A program made the translations under genes and the position numbers. The notes beneath the pieces were generated by a model, which did not search any database, was not told the DNA's origin, and saw only the letters and a list, made by a program, of their open reading frames with translations. From positions 496,001 to 560,000 of the forward strand of contig JAUFSD010000020.1 of assembly GCA_033030425.1 (NCBI GenBank): a DNA stretch of 64,000 nt, written 5' to 3'. Source of the DNA: Verpa conica (Eukaryota > Ascomycota > Pezizomycetes > Pezizales > Morchellaceae). Of the stretch, positions 9,801 to 21,830 are shown in pieces. The first letter of the stretch is position 1; every line of letters begins with the position of its first letter.

Positions 9801-11985
9801 GGGAGGCTTCGGCAGTTGGTGGGCAAACTGCTTAATGAGGCTCGAGAGAGTATGGATAGGCGTTTGTTGGTCCTGCTCGTTATAGTCGAAATAGACGTAG
9901 GCTACGCCGTTGTCACACGAGGATGATAAATCGTCTAGTAGATGGTCGATCACAGCCGAACTATGGAACAAAATAATTTAGTCAACTACAAGACATGATG
10001 GAAGGAGAATAATTTATACCTGAAATAGGTCTTGCCCGCGCCAGCTAATGAACTGTCAGGGATACCACTATAGGTTTCAAAAAGAAATGTGGAAGAGATA
10101 CTACTTACGAATACCACGGACCCAAAGCAAAGTGCTCAGCGCTTCTCCTCTAACCCATTTTGAAAAATGTTCACTCTCTAGTGCCCATCTACCAATACCC
10201 TCCTTCCGGTTCTCTTTGATATCTATGTGCCTTTTAGTGGTACTCTGTGCGTAGTACCAGTCAAGGATCTTCCTGAAATCTTCTTTAGCTATAGCCGCCG
10301 GACTAGTTAGCTGATTGAAATATATAGATTGTTGGGAGATCTCAGCTAGCTACGTACAGGTTTCTGACATCTGTTTTTCCTTCCGTCCTGGGTAAATGGA
10401 CATGGTCAGTACCTCGCCACTCCCTACTTCGTGGGGGATTTTGTTACTCACCACGAGCGGTCTCAAGACTGTCCAGCAATTGAGTCATATGTGTTAACGC
10501 TGCTCGATAGGTAGTATCTACTGCAGAAGCGTACTTGACAACATCTGTATGATTGCATTCGGCGGGGATACGGTGCTCGAACGGCCAGAAAAGCACCGCA
10601 GAATCCTTTTTAACCATTTCAATCTGTTCACCGTCTCTGCCCCAACTACCCGAAACCTTAAATATAAATGTAAGTACCTAGTCGCCAAATGATATCAGCA
10701 TGGCTACCCGTACCTTACTAACTGTCGCCGTCATTCTTGTCTCGTAAAAACTGACAATCCTTATATCTGATGTTGGTTCCCACAGGTTTGTTATGTCCTC
10801 ACGGTGCGTCGAAAGAAAGTTCGAACCCTCCTTAAGCTGCTTGATAAAGTCGACCCTGGAAGATGACCCCTGTGACACATCCTGAACCATTTCAAGAAGC
10901 TCATCAACATGCAAGCCTTGATGTGGAGTCGCGAAAAAGAATATCGCGCGTGTAGAGTCGAACAAAGACCTATACTGCCCCCCACCTTTACATTGTAGAA
11001 GTGCCTACCATATGTAAGCTTCTACGGAGAAAGAGAGATACGTCTATAAAAGCGGGGAAATGTACTTGAAGTATCAATATTCCACCCATACTATGCCCGA
11101 TAAATATCATTGGTCTGGTCTGACCGGGAGTTAATCCCTGTGTGCGTAAGTCCTACATTGAGGGGGTAATACATACATGACATGTGCTTCTTGCGCCAAG
11201 CAGCGATTGTATGAAACGTCTTCTGTAGTCAATAAATTGATGAGTGGCAGTATCTCTGGTAAGACCAGAATTGTAGCCATAGGTCATGATCCGGATATCC
11301 TTCACATCATTGGGTAAAAAGTCTTTTAGCCACATATAGCCCGTCTGGCGACTCCTCCATGATCCATAGGCGTGTCCGGCAAGCCCAGTTACTGCAACGA
11401 CACTGTGATAAGTTCAAGATTAGTCGATATTGGTATTGAAGGACGGGTTTATTCTACGTACTCTGCCACGATGTTTTCTCCTGGGTTGTTCAGCGGGGTC
11501 AAATCCAAAAAGTGCCTGTCAAAAACCAATACAACCTCCACCTCACCTCCAACTAGCTCAAACTTATCAATGCTAGCGTCCATACACCGAAAATATTCAC
11601 TGCATGCCCGTAAATCCAACTGGAGTAGTGCCGTCTGGGTGGAGCCGCTGCAGGCTGGAAAAAGTGACAGCTTGTACTCTGTTCCCTTGAAATCGGAATC
11701 GAAGCTCTGAATAGTGGAGACCAATAGATCCCGGTCCCAGTCCAGCGGAATACCGGATATCCGAAAGCATGTTGACTGAGAACTCCGGAAAGTGGGCGGG
11801 ATACTGGGGGGCGTTGATGGTTTGTTGATAATCTCTGTTCGCGGTCGCTTAGATTTACTCCCGCTGGGGTCTGGGGAAAGGCTCCTCCTGTCCATGCGCT
11901 TGCTGTTTGCAAGCCTTGCCGGTTCGTTTCCGGTGGCAGGTGAGACACCAGTCGGTTTCTCTCTACTCTCCGGGGAATCGCACAT
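6842..11985 (-). CDS. NLR-like protein: hydrolase-NACHT-ankyrin
   Basis: Ten exons (minus strand): 11985-11462, 11402-11177, 11137-11066, 11004-10714, 10656-10452, 10387-10358, 10288-10109, 10044-10020, 9960-9391 and 9317-6842. Phases agree throughout and give 1532 residues. Residues 1-174 are a family-specific N-terminal region. About 175-440 is a DUF676/PGAP1-like alpha/beta hydrolase with nucleophile elbow GHSMG (Ser about 266), FFATPHQGL and a late His (NHTDVVKY, about 407). The NACHT has Walker A GIPGAGKT (about 508-515) on a 25-nt microexon and Walker B AFIIFDALDEC (about 607-617). A winged-helix-like segment and ankyrin repeats (about 940-1525) follow. Such fungal STAND proteins bind NTP and oligomerise when the repeats sense a ligand; the hydrolase-like domain would be the effector. 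Intron 9 needs a GC donor (AT|GCATGT at 9390); all others are GT-AG. The ankyrin part is one long exon. Confidence 0.75.
6850..8300 (-). repeat. 204-bp ankyrin double-repeat array
   Basis: Within the last NLR exon a 68-residue double ankyrin unit recurs six times plus a partial copy. Each unit pairs a GDTPLHCAA-type repeat with an RTPLHxA...EQIVRLLLEHGAAIS repeat. At DNA level the period is about 204 bp, and blocks such as CATGCTCGAGAAGCAG recur nearly unchanged. The first three units (GASASLGVKG type) and the last three (GADASVGVKG type) form two sub-families. Confidence 0.8.
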
Positions 11986-13888
11986 AACGGCTAGATGCTT
12001 TCAGCGGGTAAGTAAATTGAAGGTCTTGATTGAATGGAGATTCTGTTTCTATAGCTGAGGAATAGCTGACCGGTATGAATTCACATAGAACGAGGAGGAA
12101 GGTCTGGGGAAGGTCTACTGGGAGAGCCGAAGGCCTGAGTATTGTCAGCTGAGGGGTTAGTGTGACACGGTTCATTTTCCTGTTTTATTAGGCGGACTGA
12201 ATCGGGTAGGCATTCCTATCGCACGCACCTGCAATGCAACCGGTTCCTTGGATCGTGAGTTGTCTATTGGGTGGACACACACATGACAACGAGGGCTAGG
12301 GTTGTACAGCTATACATGTAGATAACCGGAGAGTCTAATTATCATGATCTCCTATGTTTCCGGTCATCTATCGCTCTCGGTATATAGAAGGCCAAACCTC
12401 TAGGTATTTGGTTACATTTGCTACATTAGTAAACAATCGGAGCACCTACTCATAATAATATGGTTAATTTATATGGGTTTCGGTTATCGTTGCAATTATA
12501 GCATTTTACATCTGAACGTCCTAATCCCCCCTCTTATCCGAAACCTAACGGTTCTATCTCGCTGAAGTGACTGAGCTCGTGGATTATTAGTTTCTGTTGG
12601 GCGTAAAGTGGTTGCTTTAAGGGTTGGTTAGACCGCATGGATAGCTAATTGGGATAGCAACCCCGCGATTGTTAGTGTTCATCGTGCCTTATAGTAAACT
12701 GTAGCGACCCCTCTGCTAAGCTTGCAAAAGTGAAAAGCCAGAATACCCGCTACCGAAATTCACCCCAAGATCACTAAGAAAATAGATTTGTTTTCAGTTA
12801 TCTATAAATTACAAGACGGAAGAGGAAGACAGCTGGAAGCGATTTCTTCGGGTAGGAACCCTTACCCTGAGACACAAGTGGGTCTAGAGTCCCAAAAATA
12901 TAGTACGTTATCTGTTCCCATCCACAATTAATAGGTAGTACAAACCCCCATAATAAGAAGATGATCACCTAGTAATCAATAATCAGGGGTGTAGCTGGAG
13001 TGAAAGTTTAGCTTAGGCTGGAACGCTCGCTGCTACACCGGTCTGTCAGAGAACCTTCCTTATTGGACTCTGCACACCGGAATGAAATTTTATGCTGTAC
13101 AAGGGCCAGTAGAATTAGATATCCCTTAGTGCACTAAGGAACTGTGCTAGTACATTACCAAAAGTAATTTACTAATATTCATACCCTGGCCTGTTGTTTC
13201 AATTATATATAAAGCACCTTCGTCCTTATTGATACGAGGTAGTCATCAGTGGGAAATACTTGCGCCTAGATAAGTAGACTCTAGTATATTAATGTTACCT
13301 ATCACAAAGCAGTACTATCTAGGACACAACCAGTGTTTGTAACCGTCTGGAGCACCTGGTATGGCCCCACAGAGGCCTTGTAGTAACTCCAGGACCGGAC
13401 GGACAATGAACGATAGTCCATCCCGGGCGAGACACCCCACGATTGTGAGGGGCCTAGTGCTTTGTCAGGCCCTATAGACATTTTCCAAGGGACATTTTGC
13501 ACTATTCTGGGGAGATAAATTTAGTATCTATTACCAATCACAGCCTAAGTAGGAGTAGGTATAGCCTTGTAGCCGATTTCGGCGAACATAGCCCTAACCC
13601 TGAAAACTTGGCGCACTATAGGGCCCTATGTAGTTCACTATCTTCGTTCCTTATGCCCTGGAGCGCCCTATGGTAAAGGTCAGACGAGCTGTAGTGTCAT
13701 ATGATGTCGGGCTCCTGCTTCAAGGCGATCTGGCCTGTTGCGAATACTGGACACAACTCGTGCTCAATTCAATGAAACATGGGGTGATGTTTCTGGTTGA
13801 CCATGATTAGCTCTACTTGGGCGGTCGTTAAGGCTTGCAAGCTACACGTGGTACTCCCAACGGGATATTATAACCCTAACTGTATTGC
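11986..13888. other. NLR promoter and intergenic DNA
   Basis: The first few hundred bases should hold the promoter of the minus-strand NLR; no clear TATA box was identified. GCCCTAACCCTG lies at about 13591-13602. A GTACAAGGGCCAGTAG block near 13096 resembles the start of the inverted-repeat element at 50180, so a decayed copy may extend from here to about 14115. No gene seen. Confidence 0.35.
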
Positions 13889-13896
13889 TCATATAG

Positions 13897-14049
13897 CAGA
13901 GGTTTAAATGGGCCGGCCCGGGCTCAAAACTAGGGTAGCCCGGCCTGGCCCAATAATTGATTTAGTATGGTGATTGCTGGCCCGGGCCACATAAAAGCTG
14001 GCTGGGCTGGCCCGAAATTAATTAATGGGCCGGCCCATTTAAACCTCTG
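13897..14049. mobile_element. hAT-like MITE, copy 1 (complete)
   Basis: A 153-bp element bounded by 22-bp perfect terminal inverted repeats beginning CAGAGGTTTAAATGGGCC. It is flanked by a perfect 8-bp target-site duplication, TCATATAG (13889-13896 and 14050-14057). An 8-bp duplication with CAG-type ends points to the hAT superfamily. It has no coding capacity, so it must be mobilised in trans. Related copies lie at 25915-26027 and 51226-51354. Confidence 0.8.
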
Positions 14050-14073
14050 TCATATAGAATCACGTGATGGTAG

Positions 14074-14115
14074 TGCTGGTCCACTCTATTCAGGAACGTT
14101 CGTGCATAAGAGACG
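14074..14115. mobile_element. Remnant of the TA-flanked inverted-repeat family
   Basis: The short block GGTCCACTCTATTCAGGAAC plus the following ATAAGAGACGTT matches the right terminal repeat of the elements at 25827 and 50180. Only this end is clear. Confidence 0.45.
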
Positions 14116-14856
14116 TTACAACAATCACCTAGAATAATGAGGGGCTACTATACTATCGACAACTAGAAGAAAGTATAACTAGGTGCTGGTAAGAATCCTG
14201 TGATAAGAATATAATTGTTATCAAATAAACAGCCGTAGCTAGAGTTTGTTGCGCTAGCTATTTGATATAAACTTAGTAACTACAAATACACACCAATCTT
14301 CCTTTTTTAGCGCCCTTTCAGCCGCCGTTATCGAAACGGCTAATAGCACCTGCAGTATCTGAATGTGTCAGTGATCTTGAGTCTTTATGTCACAGCAGAG
14401 CTTCGCAATGGATGCTTGTTACCTTGTGATAGTTTCCGTACACTACTACCGTCAGCCACTTCTGCATATTCTCTAAACCAATTATCCTCTTATCACCGTT
14501 ACACCTCCATCCTAAGCATTGCACCGGTACGTTGGTCAGAGATCTCGGGTAGCCATATTCCTGATAATGGTGGTAGCGCGCGAGGTATTTGCGGAAAGGT
14601 TGAATTCTTCCTCCCCTGAGAGAAACCACTCCTTAGGTGACTTGGTAATACGGTGGCGGATGAAAGGGCGACGAGCAGGTGTACACTCCCAGCCAACAAT
14701 TAAGAGCAGCTGTAGACCGCTATAACAATACGATTTTCCACATAAGCTGGGATACATAACCCGCCCACTCTTTTCAGTACCCTTCCTGTTGGATATTGCA
14801 CCTTTGTACACCACTTATGTACGCGCATTACCAGCAGGATTGGCTTTCTCCGTGAG
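14116..14856. other. Intergenic
   Basis: No supported gene. Several overlapping short open frames exist on both strands, but none has family similarity or splice support. Confidence 0.35.
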
Positions 14857-15454
14857 CTAAAGCACTGCCAGACGATCGCAGAGAGCGTCAAGGTCCCGCT
14901 CTGTAATAGCCGTCTCCACAAACCTACCAGTCACAGCGGATCTGTCTATTCCTGCCCGCTGGTACTTCGCGGGGCGGTCGGTGTTTGCTCCGCTGTCGGC
15001 CTCGTCCCTGGTCCTCTTTCCCAACACGGACGGCATAACCTTGCTCCTGTCGGCGGTTAGACTAGTGTCCGAAGTCGCAGCGAGTTTATCGCCACGCGCA
15101 CCCGGACATCTGTTCACCGCCGACATTGAGTCAAGCGAATGCTTGACTCTACCCTCGATAGCTCTTCTTTCACGGAAACGCTGGGGAATCTTATCCCTAT
15201 ATTTCCGGAAACGTATATAGTCCTCGGCCGTATTGCGGTGTTTGAAGACGTGGGTGGTCTTTTCATTGAGAGACATTCTCTCGATCTTGTAGAGAGCCAC
15301 ACGGGTGGCAAGTGCCTGAAATGACTGTATAGCTTGTTAGATTTTTTGCTCCGTGGGTTAGGGGAGGTGAGATTCTTACCGGGAGCTTGTTTCTCGCGTC
15401 ACGACGTCCTTTGAGGATTGCGGCAAGTTTTGCTGTAGCTGTGGTGGACTTCAT
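14857..15454 (-). CDS. Hypothetical basic protein, two exons
   Basis: Exon 1 is 15454-15380 and exon 2 is 15315-14857, joined in phase 0 across a 64-nt GTAAGA...TTCAG intron, giving 177 residues. The protein is basic and hydrophilic. It contains a helical Arg-rich stretch (FRKYRDKIPQRFRERR) and a KRTRDE cluster that could serve as a nuclear signal. I see no transmembrane segment or known domain. A clean intron at an early position and a start in a CT-poor leader are typical of a real fungal gene. Function unknown. Confidence 0.6.
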
Positions 15455-18400
15455 CGTTTCGAATTTGATAGAGAGAGGTTTTCTGAACGGCGTATGTGGA
15501 TGGTGATGGTATTCTGGGATGACTGAGGTCGTGAGATGGGGAGTTGATGGAGAGAAGTTCTGAAATGAATGGGAGAAGTGTTGAAATGATGGGAGATTTA
15601 TAGAGGTTGTCTTAGGCCGGCCCAACCACCTTCTTAATGGTAATGGCTTGCTTGTGTCATAGTGGTGTTCATCTGGTCCCGTCTGGGCTAGGTCAATCGT
15701 TAGACCAGACAGACCTAAGGAAAGCTCTGAAGAGCTACTTTAGGAGAAATTATAAAATACACACTACTCTATCTAGTGTATTCGTTTTTTTTCTCATAAT
15801 GGGCGTAATGCAATGTACATTACAACAACTACGTATGAATCCTCAGCCCGGCCCGGACAATTCGTCTTATGTATACACTACTACCTGCGTAGGTGATCAA
15901 CTACTATATAATAATACGTTGTAAAAGCATACTTGTATAGCGCGAGTTTCTTGTACTGGGGGGATATACCTGCTGTAAATGTCACTTTACGACTAGTAAC
16001 AAGTAGCCAGGGCCAGGGTTCAGATCCGTTTACTTAATGCTGCTTCGCATGGCAACATGGCCTTCCTAACCTTCTTACTTTCCCAACAAATGACCTATTG
16101 ATATAATAGTGACTGTTTCTTCCTGTACCTGTAAACTTAGGAATGGATGTGCCATACATTATGATAATTATATCCCGAGTCGGCTGACACAATGCCTGTT
16201 CCATATTCTCTCTTAGCTTGTAAATTAAAAATTATACTCCTCTTCAATTGATACTTTAATCCCATCTACTAAAGCTCTTTCAGAGACACGCCCCAAAGCG
16301 ATGTAGTAATGGGTTGTGGGCTGGTCGAAATATCAATTTCTCCTTCTTTAGTTAGGAATCAGCTTTCGTTGGGTGATCTAGTGGTATATTCTCAATGATA
16401 AATCCGACCGATAATAGTAGGCATCGGTGACAGGTGAAGGACACTACCGATGTATCATTCATTGTATGGGGAATGGCTTTGCGGCTGTTTGCTCCATTCC
16501 ATTCAGTGTGTTTAATCGTATCAAGGTCATGACGGACTACTATCAGTTACATGATAATGAGTATACTGCGGTAATACCTGGCCTGAGAATGTTTGCCGGG
16601 ACATGAATAAAATAGTAAAAGCTATTTAATGGTGAATTGACTGAAAGATAATGATTGTGGTAGGGAAGTGAATGAATTAGACCTAATTAAGGCGTATACG
16701 TATCGAAGAATGATTCTGAGCCTCTAAAGCACTCCCTTCTCATCTTGAATGCTATATCTTAGTGTTATTTATCAATCAGAATATGTGTGAAAGATGACGT
16801 TCGTGGAGGAATAAATACCTACTCGGGGAAGGTACGGGACCTTTCTTAATGGAGGAATAGCGCAATTTGTTAAGAAGCCCAGATACTAAGTATATCTAAT
16901 ATGTGAACAATTAAAATATACCTTGACTCTAGGGATACATTCGAGAACATCGCGGGAATGTCACTTATACATGAGCGTTCTCCGGCAGAAAAATCAATCC
17001 GGCAATGCTCTTGTATAAGCTGTACCGCATCGGGATGTACCGAGCAATAGCTATCATAGCCAGAGACGTAATACATTTAATATTTATTTGTTGATTCATT
17101 TTTGCTACTAGCAGGAACAAAGTGGTCTGAGTGATACTGCATGAAGCAGTTTCCGAGGTTGCTCATTTCCATTATTAACGCTTGGACATAGACATAAAAA
17201 CTGGTCGGGGGTCTTTGAATGTGTTTTTCACTATCATAGCCCCAGCTTTGTGTTTTCGGGAATGTCGTGGTAATACATCTCAAGAGGTGATGGAGGTTAG
17301 GCAATTGTAAATGTCTGACATAATAAGCGCTAGGTTATAAAGACTTTTCACCGGTGATGTATACTCCGGAGAACAATAACCAGGAAAGAGACCGAGAAGA
17401 ATGATATCATGGAAGACTAAATGCCCTTAATGTGATACTCAACATGTATAGAGTAAATGATATACGAAATGGTAGTAGGCGTCCTCAACTCACCATTAGT
17501 GGTAGAGATTGGCCTATAATTTTAATATACAACTAGATTCAGAAGCTTCGCTCAAATTATTTCCCGTTATGCAAAACCGAAAGAATGTTCCCGGATATAG
17601 TATGAGCTCTGATAGAAGATACAGGTTTCTCATCCGTCGTATAGAGTAGCGGAGGTGTAACCAGCTTATGTAATCTGACCTATGGGTCCTCAAAGTCAAT
17701 ATTCTTGTGTTCGCCCAGGCATTCTCCTACCTTCTCAAGGCATCCACTCTTTAGTACTCATATAGTAAAATACTCTGTCAGAGATTTGACACCCCCGGTA
17801 ATAGTAACGGTGCCAAAATCGTTACACAGGCCTTTGAGCTAAATATCAGAGCACTGCCCAACAGGCCGGTTATGCCTATTTGGGTTGAATTATTACTCCT
17901 GTTTCCCAGTTTCATCGCGACTGTGTGCTGGAAAGGAGGTTATTACTTTGTGACCCCCATGCGGAAACAGGGTGGTACCTTGGGCATTGCCGGATTACCA
18001 CCGGTTACACTACCGCTCCGACCAACAAACGAGGATACGCCACGTGAGGGCATGACTAGTTTTTGATACACTCCGCTTATACAAACACCGGAAAACGTAA
18101 TGACTGTTGAACTAAGAGCTTTATCGCCAGCTGTACCAGACCTCTCGTATGAATTACGGTAATCATCTAGTGAAGATATAATGTATTGATTACGCTGGTG
18201 CCATGCGTTTCCCGTACTTGGTAGGCTGTATTTGTCGTTAGTACTGTAAATGCTATTTGTATAGGGGGGTACTCACTGCACGTTTGTTTTTAGTGCGATT
18301 GTTAGTTGCGCAATCTCTGCAATGGTGAATTTTCTATCCTCCCCGGTCGATGCAAATATGTAGCTTGGTGTTAATGTTGTTTTTCGGTTCATCCTAAGAG

Positions 18401-19555
18401 GATGAAGATAGTTAGGTGCGGTTTGTGGTGTAAAGAGGGATAGATAGTGTGACGGGGTTTGCTTTCAAAACGATTTTCTTAAGTGGATGGGGGTACGGAG
18501 GTGTTGGGTCTGTAGGAGGTGAAGCAATCGTAGAACATGTGTACGGAACGTTCTAGTCGTGGGCGTTAAGCGAACATCCGGCATGTCGAGTTCCTTCTAG
18601 CTGCGCGTAGGCGGGCCTGTTTTACTATATACTTCGCGATTAATACAATGATTTTTGGCACGTATGGAGCATCGAAGAAAGTAATAGACATAGAACGAAA
18701 CCGTAACGAGATAGTTATTACTACGTCCGAGAATGTTCGTGATACACTGAAGCTCAACTAACTATCTACAAATCTACGAAGTACACTAGTTTAGTCTCGG
18801 GATAGATATAATAGTTACACTATTTTAATTGTTATTAATTCTCATGATTTCAAGTCGTATCAAAGTGATACATTAATCGATGTTTGGGATGAAGGATTAG
18901 CGACCCCGGAAGGTTTCTTAGACTTGAAATAGTTTCCTTCTGGTACATTCGGCTATTCCCATGGTTTATCCGCAATTCATAAACAAGATGAATCGCGCAT
19001 CAAGCGCACTCTCGGGGGAGGATACCAACATATGACGGCATACCGCCGCTTAGCATGCAATGATAGTAAAATTTCATCTCAAGATTAAACAAGTGGCAGC
19101 TCAGCGGATATCGTTTCCGGCCGTGGTTGAGCCTACAGGTGTTTTTCCCCACTAAGAATTTATGTATTATCGTTTATATTTCCTTCTATTACGTGAGTCT
19201 AGGTGATCAAAAGATATTAAACCACGAGTAAGGTCAACGGCCATCTGCAGAGGTGAAGGGTACTAGCATCGGTTTTACATATCCTAGCCTATTCTAGTCA
19301 TGTCTACTTACGCTAAAATCACTATGACGGCAATGCCGCCACCATATTCATTGATCTTGTGTATTTTACATGCGAACCGGTTTCACCTATGTATGTTATA
19401 ATTGTGCCGAGAGTTGTTCCAGGCCCAATAATCACTCCTATGGAATTACTAGCCCACGAAATTGTGGAGTCTGTAGATAGGATGATTCTCTATCTAGCTG
19501 ATTGATGCCTAAAGACTGTTTACACGACCAGAAAGAACCGCCATCTAAGAGACTC
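15455..19555. other. Gene-free stretch
   Basis: About 4 kb with only short open frames, none supported by splice sites or recognisable domains. The first 200 bases should hold the promoter of the preceding minus-strand gene. A block TTGTACTGGGGGGAT at about 15950 recurs at about 51205. Confidence 0.35.
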
Positions 19556-19800
19556 TAAAACAAACGCATAGTGACAAAGACTGCCAAGAACAAAGAACAA
19601 GCAATAGAAGCATCTAATCATATCTACATCTGGCTACGTAATCTAATAGAAACTTCAGGTCTCTTCATTCGGTCACTAGCTCTTCCACCTGCTAAAAGAA
19701 AAGGTTACTCGGGGGTAAGATTAGCAACTGGGCACCTAGCCTCGTGCCCAGCCCCATTATTTGCTGTGTAGCACCGTAGGGTCTGGTGTGCTAACAACTT
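19556..19800 (+). repeat. Dispersed repeat, copy A (former coding?)
   Basis: It aligns over about 250-300 bp with the minus strand of 31985-31660. Shared blocks are CTAAAACAAA, CTGCCAAGAA, CATCTAATCATATC and CTCGTGCCCAGCCCC. Both copies stay open in the same relative frame and share protein motifs (AKN..., SNHI, and a SCPAP end), so this may be a fragment of an old coding repeat. Function unknown. Confidence 0.5.
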
Positions 19801-19865
19801 CGAACTTGCCCAATTCCTCTTTTCGGGGATACTCTTCTCGGGGAGCTTTCGGGAACGTTTTGGTA

Positions 19866-20054
19866 CCTTTTGGTACTTACCTTTGTGTGGTTGTCCCATA
19901 CAAACGTAAGTACTTTTACAAGGCCGAGCTAGCCGAGGGAGCTCCCCGCGCTTACTGGAAAGCCCCCAGCATGTCGAGGGGTTTCGGAGATCTTCGGTAG
20001 AAATCAGGTACTTACATGTGTGTGAAACCGTCATACAAACCTAAGTACCCTCAG
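19866..20054. repeat. Two related hairpins, GTACTTAC...GTAAGTAC
   Basis: A hairpin with arms GTACTTAC/GTAAGTAC and an inner TTTGTGTGG/CCATACAAA stem at about 19869-19915 recurs, diverged, at about 20008-20052. The spacer is GC-rich and contains GGGAGCTCCCC. Meaning unknown. Confidence 0.5.
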
Positions 20055-21380
20055 AAGCCAAAAGCCCCCCGAGCCAGCCCAATCACAATATCGTAGTAAG
20101 CAGGAACGTTTGTAGGAGAGTATTCCCTGAATTAGTGTAACTTTAAAATCGATTAGCCTTCTTCAATAAAGCCAGATTCTATGTTCAGAAGGTTTGTTAT
20201 TGGTGGGTACCATGGTTGCTTGGTTCACCCCCGGGCTATCTTGTACCCCTTAGCAAGTACACATCACGGGAAACGAGGTGTAGTCATGAGCTATTACTCG
20301 GCATTCTATGTCTTGGCGCAACACGGGGTCTAATACCAAGCACCCACTGTCAGGAACACTAGGTTAGAGCACTTTCTTGTGTGGTACGTAAAGCAAACTA
20401 GAGCCGACTATATGAGAGATATCTTTTGCGATTCTCGTACCGAACAGCAGCTTCCAGAAACGCGTTAACAAGGTGAGTAGATGCAAAACCAATCACACAT
20501 GATATAGGAGAAAATACGCTCCCGACGATTACTCTGTACTCAATAACAATACCAGGACGGGAAAGAAGATGCTAGTGATATTGTTACAAACCTTGGATAC
20601 TATCACGATCTTATGAATGTTTTCTTAGAGCTGGTGAGTAGCCCGGAAAACCTTAGCGGTAGTATTGTCGAGTAGGAACTGCTGAGAAGGATGATGGTTG
20701 ATACACACACTCGATGTAACGAGTACAGCGGGGGGCTCTCTGGAGAACTTTTCACTCAGGTCCTCGTTGCTGCAGCGACCTACACCTATCAGCTCGTGCT
20801 GCACCGTGCCGCCTCACGTCAACAACTGCCCAACACTATCGGATGATTCTGACTGGATGAAGGACTGCCGGTCGATGAAAGTGGCGTGAGAAATTTGACG
20901 AAAAAAGCGGCCAGTGCGTTGAGATGGAAAGAGTGTGTCCGTGGGCCACCGGCAGTTAGCAGGTAACAGTGTATATGACCTATACCTCGACTCACTTTGC
21001 TTTTTATGAACTTCTATGAGCTGGACTCGAATGACTAGATACTGTATACTGACATCTCCCGTTCCTCGAAGAATAGAGCAGATATTGCCTCGATCAACTC
21101 TCATCAACCCCGTCGACTTGCTTACTGCTTGTATCTAAATAGACGATTGACGTCCGGAGTATACAGTGCAGTCGGTAAAGAACACATCCTATCCATTTTT
21201 GCGTTCCTGGACGACTCTTGCTAGTGCGTTAATACACCCACCGAGTCCATCGAAGTATATAAGTACCAACTAGTACCAAATATATCACGCCACTGATGCA
21301 GATATATTCCAATACATTCCACGAGAAACAGTACTGTACCCTAATCGTTTTGCCCTACCCGCACAAGCTCTGGGCTTGCA
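20055..21380. other. Intergenic
   Basis: No gene recognised. Confidence 0.35.
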
Positions 21381-21384
21381 GTCA

Positions 21385-21830
21385 CAGGAAGAGGATATTG
21401 TATAAATAGGGGCTCATTCCCCTCATCTCTCTTTCTTTCTACTTTCCCTCTTCATACACTTCCCTCCCCCTCTTCCCCGATACCCACTCCTTCCCTCTCT
21501 TCCCTGCCTTGATACCCACTCCTTTCCTCCACTCCCTGCCTCGATACCCACTCCTTCCCTTTCGGTTGCAGTTGCTAACCCTGCTAACCGGTGTCTGTAG
21601 GCTCTCTGTTTCCTTTGTTTTTTCCTTTGTTTTGTGTGTTCCTCCGAGCAGGTGAAATCGGAGGCCCTGTGGGCTTTGGGCGCCAAGAGGCATTCCCCGG
21701 TGTAGCACCGAGCGAATATCGGTGAAAGCTAAAATAAAATCGCCTTTGGCGGTTTTTTCCCCCGGCATCACCGGATTTTTTTTCATTGCTTCCTGGCCGC
21801 TGTGCGAGGGAATGATGAAAAAAAGTAATA
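21385..21830 (+). other. Possible non-coding transcript: TATA, CT-rich minisatellite, hairpin-T tracts
   Basis: A TATAAATA box (about 21400) precedes a pyrimidine-rich leader. A 32-bp unit containing GATACCCACTCC follows in three copies (about 21478-21562). Further on are two compact hairpins each followed by a T run (CGCC TTT GGCG then T6; CCGG...CCGG then T8, about 21741-21785) and a third longer stem with poly-T/poly-A arms. No plausible protein runs through it. It could be a non-coding RNA unit; I recognise no known RNA family. Confidence 0.3.
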
